Positions 11,431 through 21,459 are shown, counted from the first letter of the stretch. The stretch is 64,000 nt of DNA from Xylocopa sonorina (GCF_050948175.1 NW_027490129.1:496001-560000), one strand, 5' to 3'. The notes: generated from the sequence alone by a model not told the origin. Translations and numbers: made by a program.

Positions 11431-11935
11431 TATTCCTCCATTGCTTGGATACGCGGACAACAGGAAACGCATTTCCTAGGATGGAAGTGTGCAATTTACA
11501 TTCCTTTGTAGTGTACACGACGTATACATAACACTTCGCAATGAACATTATATCTTATCGTGCAACATAGAAATGAGATGCGATATCGCGTTTTAAGAAG
11601 CATTAGAACACTAATGCTCCGATACGTAGACATCTGGATACGCATTTCCTAGCAAGGAAGTGTGGCATTCGCATTCTTTTGAAGTGTAGACGAGGCATAC
11701 ATAACACTCCCCAATGAATATTATATCATATCATGAAACGTAGAAATGAGATGCGATATCACGTTTTGGGAAGCATTAGAACTCTACGGCAACGGTCCGT
11801 AGATATCGGGAAACGCTAATTGCTAGGAAGGAAGTGTGGCACTTACACTCTTTTGAAGGGTAGTTGAGGAATACTTTACACTTCGCAACAAATACTATGT
11901 CATATCATGAAACATAGAAATGAGATACGATATCC
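11431..11935 (-). repeat. 174-bp satellite, reversed orientation, left of element 2
   Basis: From about 11431 the satellite reads in the opposite direction: GGAAGTGTGGCATT, GATGCGATATC and GTTTTAAGAAGCATTAGAAC are reverse complements of the monomer landmarks. The junction at 11426-11436 is GGAAGTATTCC, a short inverted repeat. The monomers are of the diverged type seen at 9600-11430, so the flip lies inside one homogeneous block. Confidence 0.85.
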
Positions 11936-13338
11936 TGTAACGTCAGGCGTACCGCCTGCCACCCTCCGGCGTCCACCTCATCATCCCCAGCATCCGTATC
12001 CGGAGCCCCTGCACACGGGCCACCCGCCGACTCGCCGTCCCTACAGAAGGAGACAAAGGTACGAGAGGGAAGAGGGATGCAGCATGCCGCGCCCACGCGC
12101 GATCTCCACACACCTAGATTTAAGTGAATATATGTATATATTTCATTCATGCACGGCTATGTTCCGTGCACTCGCGCGCACACTCGACGCTCGCGGCTCA
12201 CGCTTAACACGGGCCGCGCCCCACTCCGAACGGCCGCCCCACCACGAGGGCCGAGCGGCCGCCCTACTCCGACCGTCCGCCCCACCGCGAGGGCCCAGCG
12301 ACTCGCGCGCCGCGCGACCCGAGGAGGTCGCGGACGCGAGATCCGAGAGTCAGTTGCTAACTCATCTCCGAACCGAGGAGTTCTAATCCAGCATCCGAAC
12401 GATGCACTTCCGATCCGAGCAATAGGCTCATTCGCAACGAGCAATTAGCTCTAATGCATTCGTCTCTATCCATACTCCCATAGCGGAGTCCATTCGATAC
12501 TTTATACTATTTCTAATTCTCATTGTAATCGCTAGTCAGTAACTTAGAACTTAGTCAAGTGTATTTAGTATAGTGAAATCATAGAATATAGTTTATTTTT
12601 ACCAGATTCAAAGTATCTTTATTCGAGTTCAAATACAATTCCTTAATTCTACTCCACGGGTACGCTCGCGATTATTCTATTTCTATATCTCATCTGCGAT
12701 AGTCTTGAGGCTCGACGACTAGAGCGAACCAGCGCTTAGTTGCTCCATCCTCACTTCTACCGTATACAGAATATCTTGCGCCCAGGTTGATCCCGGTAAG
12801 CTAGAGCGAACCAACGCTTAGCCGCGCCGTACTCGACCGAAGTTCAAGTATTCTCGACGAGCCTTGCACCTCCGACAAAGCGTACACGACGCGCGGGGAG
12901 GAGAGAGTTTATTCGTCGTCTCGCTCGGGAATACGTGGGTGATGCACCGGAATATTCAATTTCCTGCGTTCGAGTCCTGGTTCCTGTGAAGGAGGTTTCC
13001 TTCGCCGCACGACCCGTACGAGTCGCCAATCGTCAGGGCCAAACGCCGATACCTGCCAGCCGGAGTCAACCCGCCTGGACGCTTATTCCCGTAGACGTAC
13101 CTCCGTTCCAGCCGTACGCCGCCGCCATCCCGGTTGCGGATCCAAGGCGCTCCAGGTACCTGGAAAGAGAAATCAGACAGCGGAATCAAGCCTTCGCAAG
13201 GTAAGTTTAGTGTTAATTACCGTTTTATCGAGTCCGAAACGCCAACGAACCCGGTCCGGACGCAATTCGCGTTATTTTCGGGAACGGTTACGACTTTGTG
13301 CCACCGTTGCGAGCGCAACCGCACCTCGGGACGTGACA
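11936..13338 (+). repeat. 5' LTR of element 2 (1403 bp)
   Basis: The ends are TGTAACG and ACGTGACA. It lacks 158 bp between two CACACAC direct repeats (the segment present at 23021-23179 of element 3) and has a single 27-bp repeat unit. It has ACG where elements 3-5 have the ATG of the LTR ORF. In these last two traits it matches element 1. Confidence 0.93.
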
Positions 13339-13351
13339 CGAAAGTTATTTT

Positions 13352-13368
13352 TGGTGACAGCGGTGGGA
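13352..13368 (+). other. Primer binding site, tRNA-Leu-like
   Basis: TGGTGACAGCGGTGGGA lies 13 nt after the LTR end. It is the same as in every other copy and complementary, with one mismatch, to the tRNA-Leu(AAG) 3' end. Confidence 0.6.
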
Positions 13369-13420
13369 TAGCCACGCGTTTCCTCCGGAAATTCCGCCGA
13401 AAGGAACCGCGAAACTAGAT

Positions 13421-14770
13421 ATGGCAACCCGGACTCCGACAAAAACGCGCCAGCAGACACAGCGAGCCGCCGCGATGGCCGATTCCGAACGCGAAAAACG
13501 CACTAGCAGAACGCTCGACTTCCAAGACGCTATCTCCGAGCCTCTTCCTAGTACCGCGCAACAAAATACTTCCGCGAAAAATACGAAAACGACCGATCCT
13601 AGTAATGCCGCGTTGCTCCAGCAAATAGAAATTCTACGTCGTGAAATAGAATCTATCCGCAGAACGCCTGATTTAACGCGCGACGATACCGTTTCTCTGG
13701 ATATTCCTCGGGGAAATCCGCTTTCCGGACATAATTCGAGCTCCGATTTTAATACAAATAGTTCGCAACACGACGAGCTATCGCTTAAGCAGGCCCTCGA
13801 AGCCGTGCCGACATTCGATGGTCAGAACATTCCAATTCTTCAGTTTACCCGAGCGTGTAAACGCGCTTATGAGCTTATCCCTAATGGGTGCGAGCGAACT
13901 TTCACACGCCTGCTTAAGGGAAAACTCAAGGGTCGTGCCTACGCCGCGCTAGAAGACGAGCCGTGTTACACAATACTCGAATTAACGGACGTTCTTCGCA
14001 GCACATTTTGCTCCGTAAAATCAGCTCATCATTATCGGGGTGAACTTGCAAATATATTTATGCGCGCGAACGAGCACATTCTAGATTACATCGGTCGAGT
14101 AAAAGATCTTAGAACCGCTATAATTGATTGCGAGAGGCTTGCTCGACGAGACACACCGGAATCGCTCGATGACGTAGACGCGCTCACTCTACAATGTTTT
14201 AAAGACGGTCTCATTCCGGAAATTCGAATGCAAATGACTATAAATTCATTCGGTACATTGCGAGAAACGTTCGCTCGAGCGCGGGAGCTCTATCAAATGC
14301 ACGAACGTGATTGCAACCGACTAGGTAGATCGCGTGTCGCGCGACCAGAATCGCGTGAAAAACCAGCCGAGATTATTTGCCGAAAATGTAATAATATCGG
14401 ACATTACGCGACCGAGTGTCGGTTCAGACCGCCATCGCCGTACCGACCGCAGGAATACCGTGACGCTTACTTGCGATCCAGGGACGTACCGCCTCCTACT
14501 CGAGGCCCCGCGTACGAACAACCGAGACAAATCGTAGCCAGGGACGCGCCCAAATTTTGTCGCTATTGCAAGACCCCGGGGCACGAAATAGGCGAGTGCC
14601 GCAAAAGACAGTACAACAACGTGGTAAACCAAAATTCGGAAACGACAATGGCCTCCGCACCCGCCGCGAGACAGGTGGCGAGGCCGCGCACCAAGTCCGT
14701 CCTCTCGCCGCGAGCAACTCCAACGCGGAAATCGACGAAACGCCGCGATAAACATAACCGGAAAAACTAG
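13421..14770 (+). CDS. gag: Gag, 449 aa, altered C terminus
   Basis: This is Gag as in the other copies up to the second zinc knuckle: a capsid-like region, then CCHC knuckles CRKCNNIGHYATEC and CRYCKTPGHEIGEC. There are two differences. An in-frame 12-nt insertion near 14458-14469 adds RDAY between the knuckles. One G is missing from the GGGAAAC frameshift heptamer (GGAAAC at 14638-14643), which throws the C-terminal tail into the third frame and delays the stop to 14768-14770. The tail therefore differs completely from the NGLRTRRETGG tail of the 439-aa form. Because of the lost base, pol is now in the +1 frame and the -1 slip can no longer reach it. Confidence 0.9.
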   Translation: MATRTPTKTRQQTQRAAAMADSEREKRTSRTLDFQDAISEPLPSTAQQNTSAKNTKTTDPSNAALLQQIEILRREIESIRRTPDLTRDDTVSLDIPRGNPLSGHNSSSDFNTNSSQHDELSLKQALEAVPTFDGQNIPILQFTRACKRAYELIPNGCERTFTRLLKGKLKGRAYAALEDEPCYTILELTDVLRSTFCSVKSAHHYRGELANIFMRANEHILDYIGRVKDLRTAIIDCERLARRDTPESLDDVDALTLQCFKDGLIPEIRMQMTINSFGTLRETFARARELYQMHERDCNRLGRSRVARPESREKPAEIICRKCNNIGHYATECRFRPPSPYRPQEYRDAYLRSRDVPPPTRGPAYEQPRQIVARDAPKFCRYCKTPGHEIGECRKRQYNNVVNQNSETTMASAPAARQVARPRTKSVLSPRATPTRKSTKRRDKHNRKN

Positions 14771-14822
14771 CACGACAAACGTAGTTCTAAAATCCGATCT
14801 TCTAATTTCACCAACTCGCTTC

Positions 14823-17800
14823 ATGGTGGACACTGGGGCGGAAATAAATATTATAAAACGTTCGGCTCTAAAAGCATCCGCGCGAATCGATAAGTCCGAG
14901 ATCGTAATAATAACAGGGGTAACCGATGGCAAAACCGCAACCTTAGGGACGGTGAATCTTGTCATTTTCGGTCGCGTCGTTCCTTTTAATGTGGTCGAGG
15001 ATGATTTTCCCCTTAAACCAAGCGGGAACCTCGGCTCCGGGTTCTGTATGGACGCAGAAATCTCTTTTCCAAGTAAAATAATCAAATGGAATGGTAAGAG
15101 AATTCCTTTCGAAGACGATATCGAAGCACTCGAGGAACCGTCACCGGAGTCGAAAATAAAGCCTCTCCTATCGCCGAAACGTAAACAGGCGCCGCGCACG
15201 GAAACTATTCCCCCTCCGCCGCCGCGCCCGCCGCGTAAATCATCGCCTCCGCTGAAACGTGATGCAGCAACGAAATCGAAGCTTCGAACGCAAGACAAAG
15301 CAGCTTCTCCGAAGTCAGGAGACCGTATCTCCATTCCGCCGAGATCAAATATCGGTATGAAGGTCCGCGTAGTTAATTCGAACCTCGCGGAAGGTATAAT
15401 TCCTCGTATCGATCTTGCGCCGGGTATATTTTTCGGAAACGCTCTCGTCAGAGTAATTCGGGGCAAAGCGGTAACTCGAATAATTAATTCATCCGACCGC
15501 GCCGTCGAAATCGCGTTACCAGAAATCGTACTTGAGCCCGCGCAAATCATGACTCCCCTCCATAAGGAGGAAAGTCCATCGCTCTATCCGATTTTTTCTA
15601 AATCCAACGTATCCGCCGTACCGATCGGCTCATCCCAAAAAGGGAAAACTTCTATTTCTTTCTCGAATCAGACACCATATTCGACAATCGAAACTCCTCC
15701 TTCGCGTTGCAAAATCGCGAATACTCAGCAAATCTCCTATGCTCAGGCGGTTAAAAATAATGTACAACAGGCGCCGTTAAAACAAACATCGAAATCCGCC
15801 AATCCTTCGAAATCTCGACTAGATCGAATTCTTAGTCTCCTCCGTCTCGACCACCTCAACGCAGAGGAAAGAGAGCACGTCGTCCGTCTCGTTCAAAGCA
15901 CGCAGGAGCTTTTTCACATTGAGGGGGATAAATTAGGGCATACGTCAGCAACCACGCACAAGATTCCAACCGTCGACGACCGCCCCGTCAATGTGAAACA
16001 ATACCGTTTCCCACCAGCTCATAAGGAGGAGATTCGACGACAAGTCGACAAATTTTTACAAAATGGTGTCATCTCTCCGTCAAAATCACCATATAATTCG
16101 CCATTGTGGGTTGTCCCAAAGAAACCGGACTCCTTGGGCAACAAGCAATGGCGCGTCGTCATCGATTACCGCGCACTCAATGAGAAATCTGTCGCCGATG
16201 CCTATCCCCTCCCTTGCATTACCGAGATACTTGATCAGCTCGGGAGCGCGAAGTATTTTAGTACATTCGATCTCGCGAGCGGATTTCACCAGATCCCAAT
16301 GGAGCCCGCCGATGCTCCCAAAACCGCTTTTTCGACGCCTCACGGGCATTATGAATTTAAAAGAATGCCATTCGGATTAAAAAATGCGCCAGCGACGTTC
16401 CAACGACTTATGGACAATGCCCTGTCCGGTCTCCAGGGGAACGAAATTTTCGTCTATTTGGACGACATTGTTATCTACGCTAGCTCTCTTCAAGAACATC
16501 GACTTAAATTCGATAAATTAACTCAACGGCTCAAAGAAGCTAATTTAGTATTGCAGCCGGATAAGTGCGAATTCTTGAGGAGAGAAGTAAGCTATTTGGG
16601 TCATATTATCAGTGAGCACGGTGTAAAACCTGACCCTGCGAAAATTAGCGCCGTCAAAAATTTTCCGCGCCCGCGCAACGCGAAACAGATCAAACAATTC
16701 CTCGGGCTCGCGGGATACTACAGGCGGTTCATCGCAAATTTTTCTAATATTGCTAAGCCACTTACAAATTTGTTAAAAAAAGACGCGCCCTTTGTATGGC
16801 GTAACGAGCAAGAGAATTCATTCGTCAAACTCCGAGATTGCCTATGCGAAGCGCCTATCTTGCAGTACCCCAACTTCAAACAACCATTCGTGATAACGAC
16901 CGACGCGTCCGCCGAAGCTATTGGTGCTATCTTGAGTCAAGGACCAATAGGCCTCGACTTGCCAATCGCGTACACGTCGCGACTGTTAAACGCTGCGGAG
17001 AAAAACTACTCCACGATCGAGAAGGAGTGTCTGGCGATTGTCTACGCCGTCCATTACTTTCGTCCATACATATACGGTAATCAATTCAAACTCGTTACCG
17101 ACCATCGACCGTTAGTGTGGATGAATTCGGTCAAGGACCCGTCAAGTAGACTCGTACGGTGGAGGCTTAAGTTAGCGGAATTTGACTACGAGATGGTCTA
17201 TAAAAGTGGAAAAACGAACCTTAATGCGGACGCATTGTCGCGGAATCCCGCTCAAATTTTTCCGCTCTCGTATTCAGAAAACTCGGAGGACGACATCTTC
17301 GATGTGCCTCCGGAAACCCGTAAAAAGTATACCACACTAGCGCCTCCTCCTACTCCGGTAACATCAGAACCTGAATTACCGACTCCAGGCACGTCCTTCC
17401 GTACCAACACAGCACCACCTCCGCAAGTCGCCAGCGACAGCACCGACTTCTATACTCCTGCTCCAAATGAATTTTTCCGACGCGAACCTCTATTTAATTT
17501 CAGCCGTGACGCATTATCAACGCGACGAGACAATGTAGTTGTCTTCGTCACGCAATCTGGGCACCCCTATGACACGGGCGCCAAAGATCTAGCGAACGCT
17601 GAAAAATTCCTTCCAAACAAAAATCACGTTCTTACCAAAGCCAAAGTCATACAAATCGGAAACGAATTCCAAATCCAGCTTCCAATCATCGAACATTCCA
17701 CCAGATCAATCAATTTCCAGACCGTAATAGAAACATTCAGATCCTTGTGCGACGTTGTAAACGAATTACAATTACAAACATTTAGTATCGCACAAACCTA

Positions 17801-19751
17801 TCTAGACTCCGTATCCTGGTCCCGAATCCAGAAAATCCTTCAGGACCTGTTTTATGAAACAACTGTCCAGATTACGGTCTGCCAGGGCCTCATTAAAACC
17901 CCTTCGGTCGAAGAGCGACTGAAAATAATAAGAGAAAACCACGACTCCCCTGTGGGAGGTCACAAAGGGGTTAATAAAACTTATTCTCGCATCAGACAAC
18001 AATACTTTTGGCCAAACATGAAAACACAAATACAAGAATATATTGGCAAATGTAAAAGTTGTCAGACAGAGAAACTGGTCCGGGTAAAGACCAGACAGCC
18101 TCTCACTTTAACCGACACCCCTGGCAGGGCATTCGATAAGATTTCAATGGACGTAATGGGTCCTCTTCCCGAAACTTCCGACGGTTATACGAGTATCCTC
18201 ACGATCCAAGATCTCCTCACTAAATACTCAATCGCAGTTCCTCTCAAAACCACCACCGCAGTAGACATTGCCGAAGCTTTAATAAAAGAATTCATTTGTA
18301 AGTTCGGATGCCCGAAAGGCATACTCACGGACCAAGGTTCGAACTTTATAAATAGCTTGATTAAAGCCATAGCAATCAAATTCCGTATTAAGCAATACAA
18401 GTCCACTGCGTTCCATCCACAGACAAACGGGTCCGTTGAACGATCTCACCACGTCCTGGCCGAATATCTGAAGCATTACATAGAGTCGAGTAACGATTGG
18501 GTGAATTGGTTACCGTACGCAATGTTTTCATACAACACCAGTGTGCACGAGGGTACATTATACACCCCACACGAACTAGTGTTCGGCAGGATAGCTAGGA
18601 CGCCGTCAGCCACTCCTTTTCAGGACAGCTCTGATAACGAAACTTATAGCGACTATCTTATACAACTTCAGGAGAAAATCTCGAAATCTCAGGATTTGGC
18701 TAAAGCCAATCTAGACAATGCGAAACGCCGTTCTAAATATTATTATGACCGAAATCTCAATGTCCAAAACTTCGAGGTAGGCCAATGGGTCTATCTTTTA
18801 AAAGAGCCGAACAAACATAAGTTCCAGGCACAGTATTCTGGACCGTACCGTATCCTCGAAATTTTGGGCAATTGTAATGTTAAGCTGAATGTAAAAGGGC
18901 GCCATAAAATTGTTCATACGAACAAAATCAAAATTTGTAAACGAATGCATAGTATGCAGAGTGTGGATGCTAGTGAAAGAAAAGTGCGAAAAACTGAAAA
19001 TGAAGTCAGTGAGAGCAGTGACATTCAAACGAACGCTGAAAGTGAAAGCGACGAAAGTGCCTGCAATCCGAAGGAAGCCCGCAGTCACGGTCCAATCTCC
19101 AAACGTTATCGCCAGGATCAACCAGGCGAAAAACCTCAGATTCCGCAGCATCCAGCCGACAGGACCAAGAGAAGGATCCAGCATCCCGAAATCTACCCAA
19201 CAGACAAGAGATCTCGGCATGGCCGAGATTCTTTTTCCAAGGGGGGTGGTGTAACGTCAGGCGTACCGCCTGCCACCCTCCGGCGTCCACCTCATCATCC
19301 CCAGCATCCGTATCCGGAGCCCCTGCACACGGGCCACCCGCCGACTCGCCGTCCCTACAGAAGGAGACAAAGGTACGAGAGGGAAGAGGGATGCAGCATG
19401 CCGCGCCCACGCGCGATCTCCACACACCTAGATTTAAGTGAATGTATGTATATATTTCATTCATGCACGGCTATGTTCCGTGCACTCGCGCGCACACTCG
19501 ACGCTCGCGGCTCACGCTTAACGCGGGCCGCGCCCCACTCCGAACGGCCGCCCCACCACGGGGGCCGAGCGGCCGCCCTACTCCGACCGTCCGCCCCACC
19601 GCGAGGGCCCAGCGACTCGCGCGCCGCGCGACCCGAGGAGGTCGGTTCCAATTCCGAGAGTCAGTTCCAATCTCACCTCCGAACGGGAGAGTTGGTATCT
19701 CATCTCCGAACTGGAGAGTTCGCATCTCATCTCCGAACCGAGGAGTTCTAA
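14823..19751 (+). CDS. pol: Pol polyprotein, 1642 aa reading frame
   Basis: This frame has retropepsin (DTGA at 3-6), a proline-rich linker, reverse transcriptase (YLDD), RNase H (TTDAS ... TDHRPL), integrase (H-H-C-C finger, then D,D35E) and a GPY module. The frame is intact, but the conserved hydrophobic ILG late in the protease is NLG here (AAC at 15027-15029), which probably harms the protease fold. The frame enters the 3' LTR at 19250. There the 158-bp deletion removes the normal stop and acidic tail, so it runs through LTR sequence including the 27-bp repeats to 19751. The C-terminal 70-odd residues are therefore probably meaningless. With the frameshift heptamer damaged, expression as Gag-Pol is doubtful. 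Confidence 0.88.
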   Translation: MVDTGAEINIIKRSALKASARIDKSEIVIITGVTDGKTATLGTVNLVIFGRVVPFNVVEDDFPLKPSGNLGSGFCMDAEISFPSKIIKWNGKRIPFEDDIEALEEPSPESKIKPLLSPKRKQAPRTETIPPPPPRPPRKSSPPLKRDAATKSKLRTQDKAASPKSGDRISIPPRSNIGMKVRVVNSNLAEGIIPRIDLAPGIFFGNALVRVIRGKAVTRIINSSDRAVEIALPEIVLEPAQIMTPLHKEESPSLYPIFSKSNVSAVPIGSSQKGKTSISFSNQTPYSTIETPPSRCKIANTQQISYAQAVKNNVQQAPLKQTSKSANPSKSRLDRILSLLRLDHLNAEEREHVVRLVQSTQELFHIEGDKLGHTSATTHKIPTVDDRPVNVKQYRFPPAHKEEIRRQVDKFLQNGVISPSKSPYNSPLWVVPKKPDSLGNKQWRVVIDYRALNEKSVADAYPLPCITEILDQLGSAKYFSTFDLASGFHQIPMEPADAPKTAFSTPHGHYEFKRMPFGLKNAPATFQRLMDNALSGLQGNEIFVYLDDIVIYASSLQEHRLKFDKLTQRLKEANLVLQPDKCEFLRREVSYLGHIISEHGVKPDPAKISAVKNFPRPRNAKQIKQFLGLAGYYRRFIANFSNIAKPLTNLLKKDAPFVWRNEQENSFVKLRDCLCEAPILQYPNFKQPFVITTDASAEAIGAILSQGPIGLDLPIAYTSRLLNAAEKNYSTIEKECLAIVYAVHYFRPYIYGNQFKLVTDHRPLVWMNSVKDPSSRLVRWRLKLAEFDYEMVYKSGKTNLNADALSRNPAQIFPLSYSENSEDDIFDVPPETRKKYTTLAPPPTPVTSEPELPTPGTSFRTNTAPPPQVASDSTDFYTPAPNEFFRREPLFNFSRDALSTRRDNVVVFVTQSGHPYDTGAKDLANAEKFLPNKNHVLTKAKVIQIGNEFQIQLPIIEHSTRSINFQTVIETFRSLCDVVNELQLQTFSIAQTYLDSVSWSRIQKILQDLFYETTVQITVCQGLIKTPSVEERLKIIRENHDSPVGGHKGVNKTYSRIRQQYFWPNMKTQIQEYIGKCKSCQTEKLVRVKTRQPLTLTDTPGRAFDKISMDVMGPLPETSDGYTSILTIQDLLTKYSIAVPLKTTTAVDIAEALIKEFICKFGCPKGILTDQGSNFINSLIKAIAIKFRIKQYKSTAFHPQTNGSVERSHHVLAEYLKHYIESSNDWVNWLPYAMFSYNTSVHEGTLYTPHELVFGRIARTPSATPFQDSSDNETYSDYLIQLQEKISKSQDLAKANLDNAKRRSKYYYDRNLNVQNFEVGQWVYLLKEPNKHKFQAQYSGPYRILEILGNCNVKLNVKGRHKIVHTNKIKICKRMHSMQSVDASERKVRKTENEVSESSDIQTNAESESDESACNPKEARSHGPISKRYRQDQPGEKPQIPQHPADRTKRRIQHPEIYPTDKRSRHGRDSFSKGGGVTSGVPPATLRRPPHHPQHPYPEPLHTGHPPTRRPYRRRQRYEREEGCSMPRPRAISTHLDLSECMYIFHSCTAMFRALARTLDARGSRLTRAAPHSERPPHHGGRAAALLRPSAPPRGPSDSRAARPEEVGSNSESQFQSHLRTGELVSHLRTGEFASHLRTEEF
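19211..19229 (+). other. Perfect hairpin just before the polypurine tract
   Basis: ATCTCGGC and GCCGAGAT form an 8-bp perfect inverted repeat around an ATG loop, 9 nt before the AAGGGGGG tract. It is present in every complete copy and overlaps pol codons for RSRHGRDS. Confidence 0.6.
19239..19249 (+). other. Polypurine tract
   Basis: AAGGGGGGTGG directly abuts the TGTAACG start of the 3' LTR. It is the expected plus-strand primer site. Confidence 0.8.
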
Positions 19752-20703
19752 TCCAGCATCCGAACGATGCACTTCCGATCCGAGCAATAGGCTCATTCGC
19801 AACGAGCAATTAGCTCTAATGCATTCGTCTCTATCCATACTCCCATAGCGGAGTCCATTCGATACTTTATACTATTTCTAATTCTCATTGTAATCGCTAG
19901 TCAGTAACTTAGAATTTAGTCAAGTGTATCTAGTATAGTGAAATCATAGAATATAGTTTATTTTTACCAGATTCAAAGTATCTTTATTCGAGTTCAAATA
20001 CAATTCCTTAATTCTACTCCACGGGTACGCTCGCGATTATTCTAATTCCATATCTCATCTGCGATAGTCTTGAGGCTCGACGACTAGAGCGAACCAGCGC
20101 TTAGTTGCTCCATCCTCACTTCTACCGTGTACAGAATATCTTGCGCCCAGGTCGATCCCGGTAAGCTAGAGCGAACCAACGCTTAGCCGTGCCGTATTCA
20201 ACCGAAGTTCAAGTATTCTCGATGAGCCTTGCACCTCCGACAAAGCGTACACGACGCGCGGGGAGGAGAGAGTTTATTCGTCGTCTCGCTCGGGAATACG
20301 TGGGTGATGCACCAGAATATTCAATTTCCTACGTTCGAGTCCTGGTTCCTGTGAAGGAGGTTTCCTTCGCCGCACGACCCGTACGAGTCGCCAATCGTCA
20401 GGGCCAAACGCCGATACCTGCCAGCCGGAGTCAACCCGCCTGGACGCTTATTCCCGTAGACGTACCTCCGTTCCAGCCGTACGCCGCCGCCATCCCGGTT
20501 GCGGATCCAAGGCGCTCCAGGTACCTGGAAAGAGAAATCAGACAGCGGAATCAAGCCTTCGCAAGGTAAGTTTAGTGTTAATTACCGTTTTATCGAGTCC
20601 GAAACGCCAACGAACCCGGTCCGGACGCAATTCGCGTTATTTTCGGGAACGGTTACGACTTTGTGCCACCGTTGCGAGCGCAACCGCACCTCGGGACGTG
20701 ACA
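19250..20703 (+). repeat. 3' LTR of element 2 (1454 bp)
   Basis: It carries the same CACACAC-flanked deletion as the 5' LTR. It has three 27-bp repeat units instead of one, and a local replacement near 19643 (GGTTCCAATTCC where other copies have a 15-nt GC-rich stretch). It has the ATG of the LTR ORF and CTACCGTGTACAG, as in elements 3-5. It ends ACGTGACA at 20703. Confidence 0.93.
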
Positions 20704-21112
20704 GTAGACACCTGCAGACGCTAATTCCTAGCAAGGAAATGTCGCATTTACATTCATCTGAAGTGCAGACGAGGAATACGTAGCACTTCGCAATGAATGT
20801 TATGGGTTATCATGAAACAGAGAAGTGAGATGCGTTATCGCGTTTTAAGTAGTATTAGAACACTATTCTTTCTGTACCTAGACAACTGGAAGCGCTATTT
20901 CCTAGCAAAGGAAATCTCGCATTTACGTTCATTTGAAGTGAATACGGGGTATGCATGACACTTCGCAATGAATATAATATCTTATCATGAAACATAGAAA
21001 TGAGATGCGATATCCCGTTTTAAGGAGCATTAGCACACAATTGCTACGATACGTAGACATCGGCAAACGCTATTTCCTAGCAAGGAAGTGTCGCAGTTAC
21101 ATTTTTTTGAAG
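20704..21112 (-). repeat. 174-bp satellite, reversed orientation, right of element 2
   Basis: About 2.3 monomers are in the same reversed orientation as 11431-11935. The first partial monomer begins GTAGACACC, which does not join flush to the left flank of element 2. The segment ends inside TTTTTTTGAAG, against the diverged LTR. Confidence 0.85.
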
Positions 21113-21245
21113 TGTCACGTCCTGAAGTCGCGAAAGCGCTCGTCACGTGGACACTTATCGTAGCCGTTCCCGAAATCGAAGCGAATTGCGCAGGGCTGGG
21201 TTCGTCGGCGGACAAGACTCGATTCACCCGTTACAAAGACGTGCA

Positions 21246-21254
21246 ACTTACCTT
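21246..21254 (-). promoter_or_regulatory. Splice-donor-like AAGGTAAGT in the diverged LTR
   Basis: The reverse complement of ACTTACCTT is AAGGTAAGT, a full-consensus eukaryotic donor. It is kept in this diverged LTR while much of the surrounding sequence has changed. The open frame 21459-21248 reads straight into it. Confidence 0.5.
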
Positions 21255-21459
21255 TCGATGCTCCAGGCGTCGTAGCTCTCCTCATCCTCGTAGCGTGGAG
21301 TGGAATCCTCCCTCGCGTATGTGTGGCGTCGCATCCCCGTTCCGTGGCGGCGAGTATGCGCGTTGCCAGCGTGTTGGGGATCCGGATGCTGGAGGATATG
21401 CGGATGCTGATCTGTGGCCGTCGAGGATGGCGGGCGCCGTCTGAGGTTGGCAGGCGGTA
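21248..21459 (-). CDS. LTR-encoded peptide frame, homologue of the Pol acidic tail
   Basis: This frame of about 70 codons runs from the LTR start to the TAA that overlaps the splice-donor-like site. It reads VPPANLRRRPP at its beginning and REDSTPRYEDEE near its end. These match VPPATLRRPP and GEDFTPYYEGEE of the LTR-encoded Pol tail in elements 3-5, in the same frame and order. It has no ATG at its start, so in a complete element it would be read as the C terminus of Pol or as an exon. It is a fragment with no visible partner sequence, and no function is assigned. Confidence 0.45.

Larger units (their letters stand above)
11936..20703 (+). mobile_element. Element 2: gypsy-type retrotransposon, chimeric and damaged
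   Basis: This 8768-bp copy has both LTRs, primer site, gag, pol and polypurine tract. Unlike elements 3-5 it has no TSD: the left flank ends TATCC and the right flank begins GTAGA. About 37 nt of the satellite monomer expected between those points are missing. Its LTRs differ in length (1403 and 1454 bp) although both carry the same 158-bp deletion. The 5' LTR matches the element 1 type and the 3' LTR the element 3-5 type downstream of the deletion. It is broken in the frameshift heptamer and probably the protease. Confidence 0.95.

Noticed and set aside
5076..11935. CRISPR-like regular spacing
   Set aside because: The repeat is a contiguous 174-bp tandem with no constant short repeat and unique spacers, in a eukaryotic context.
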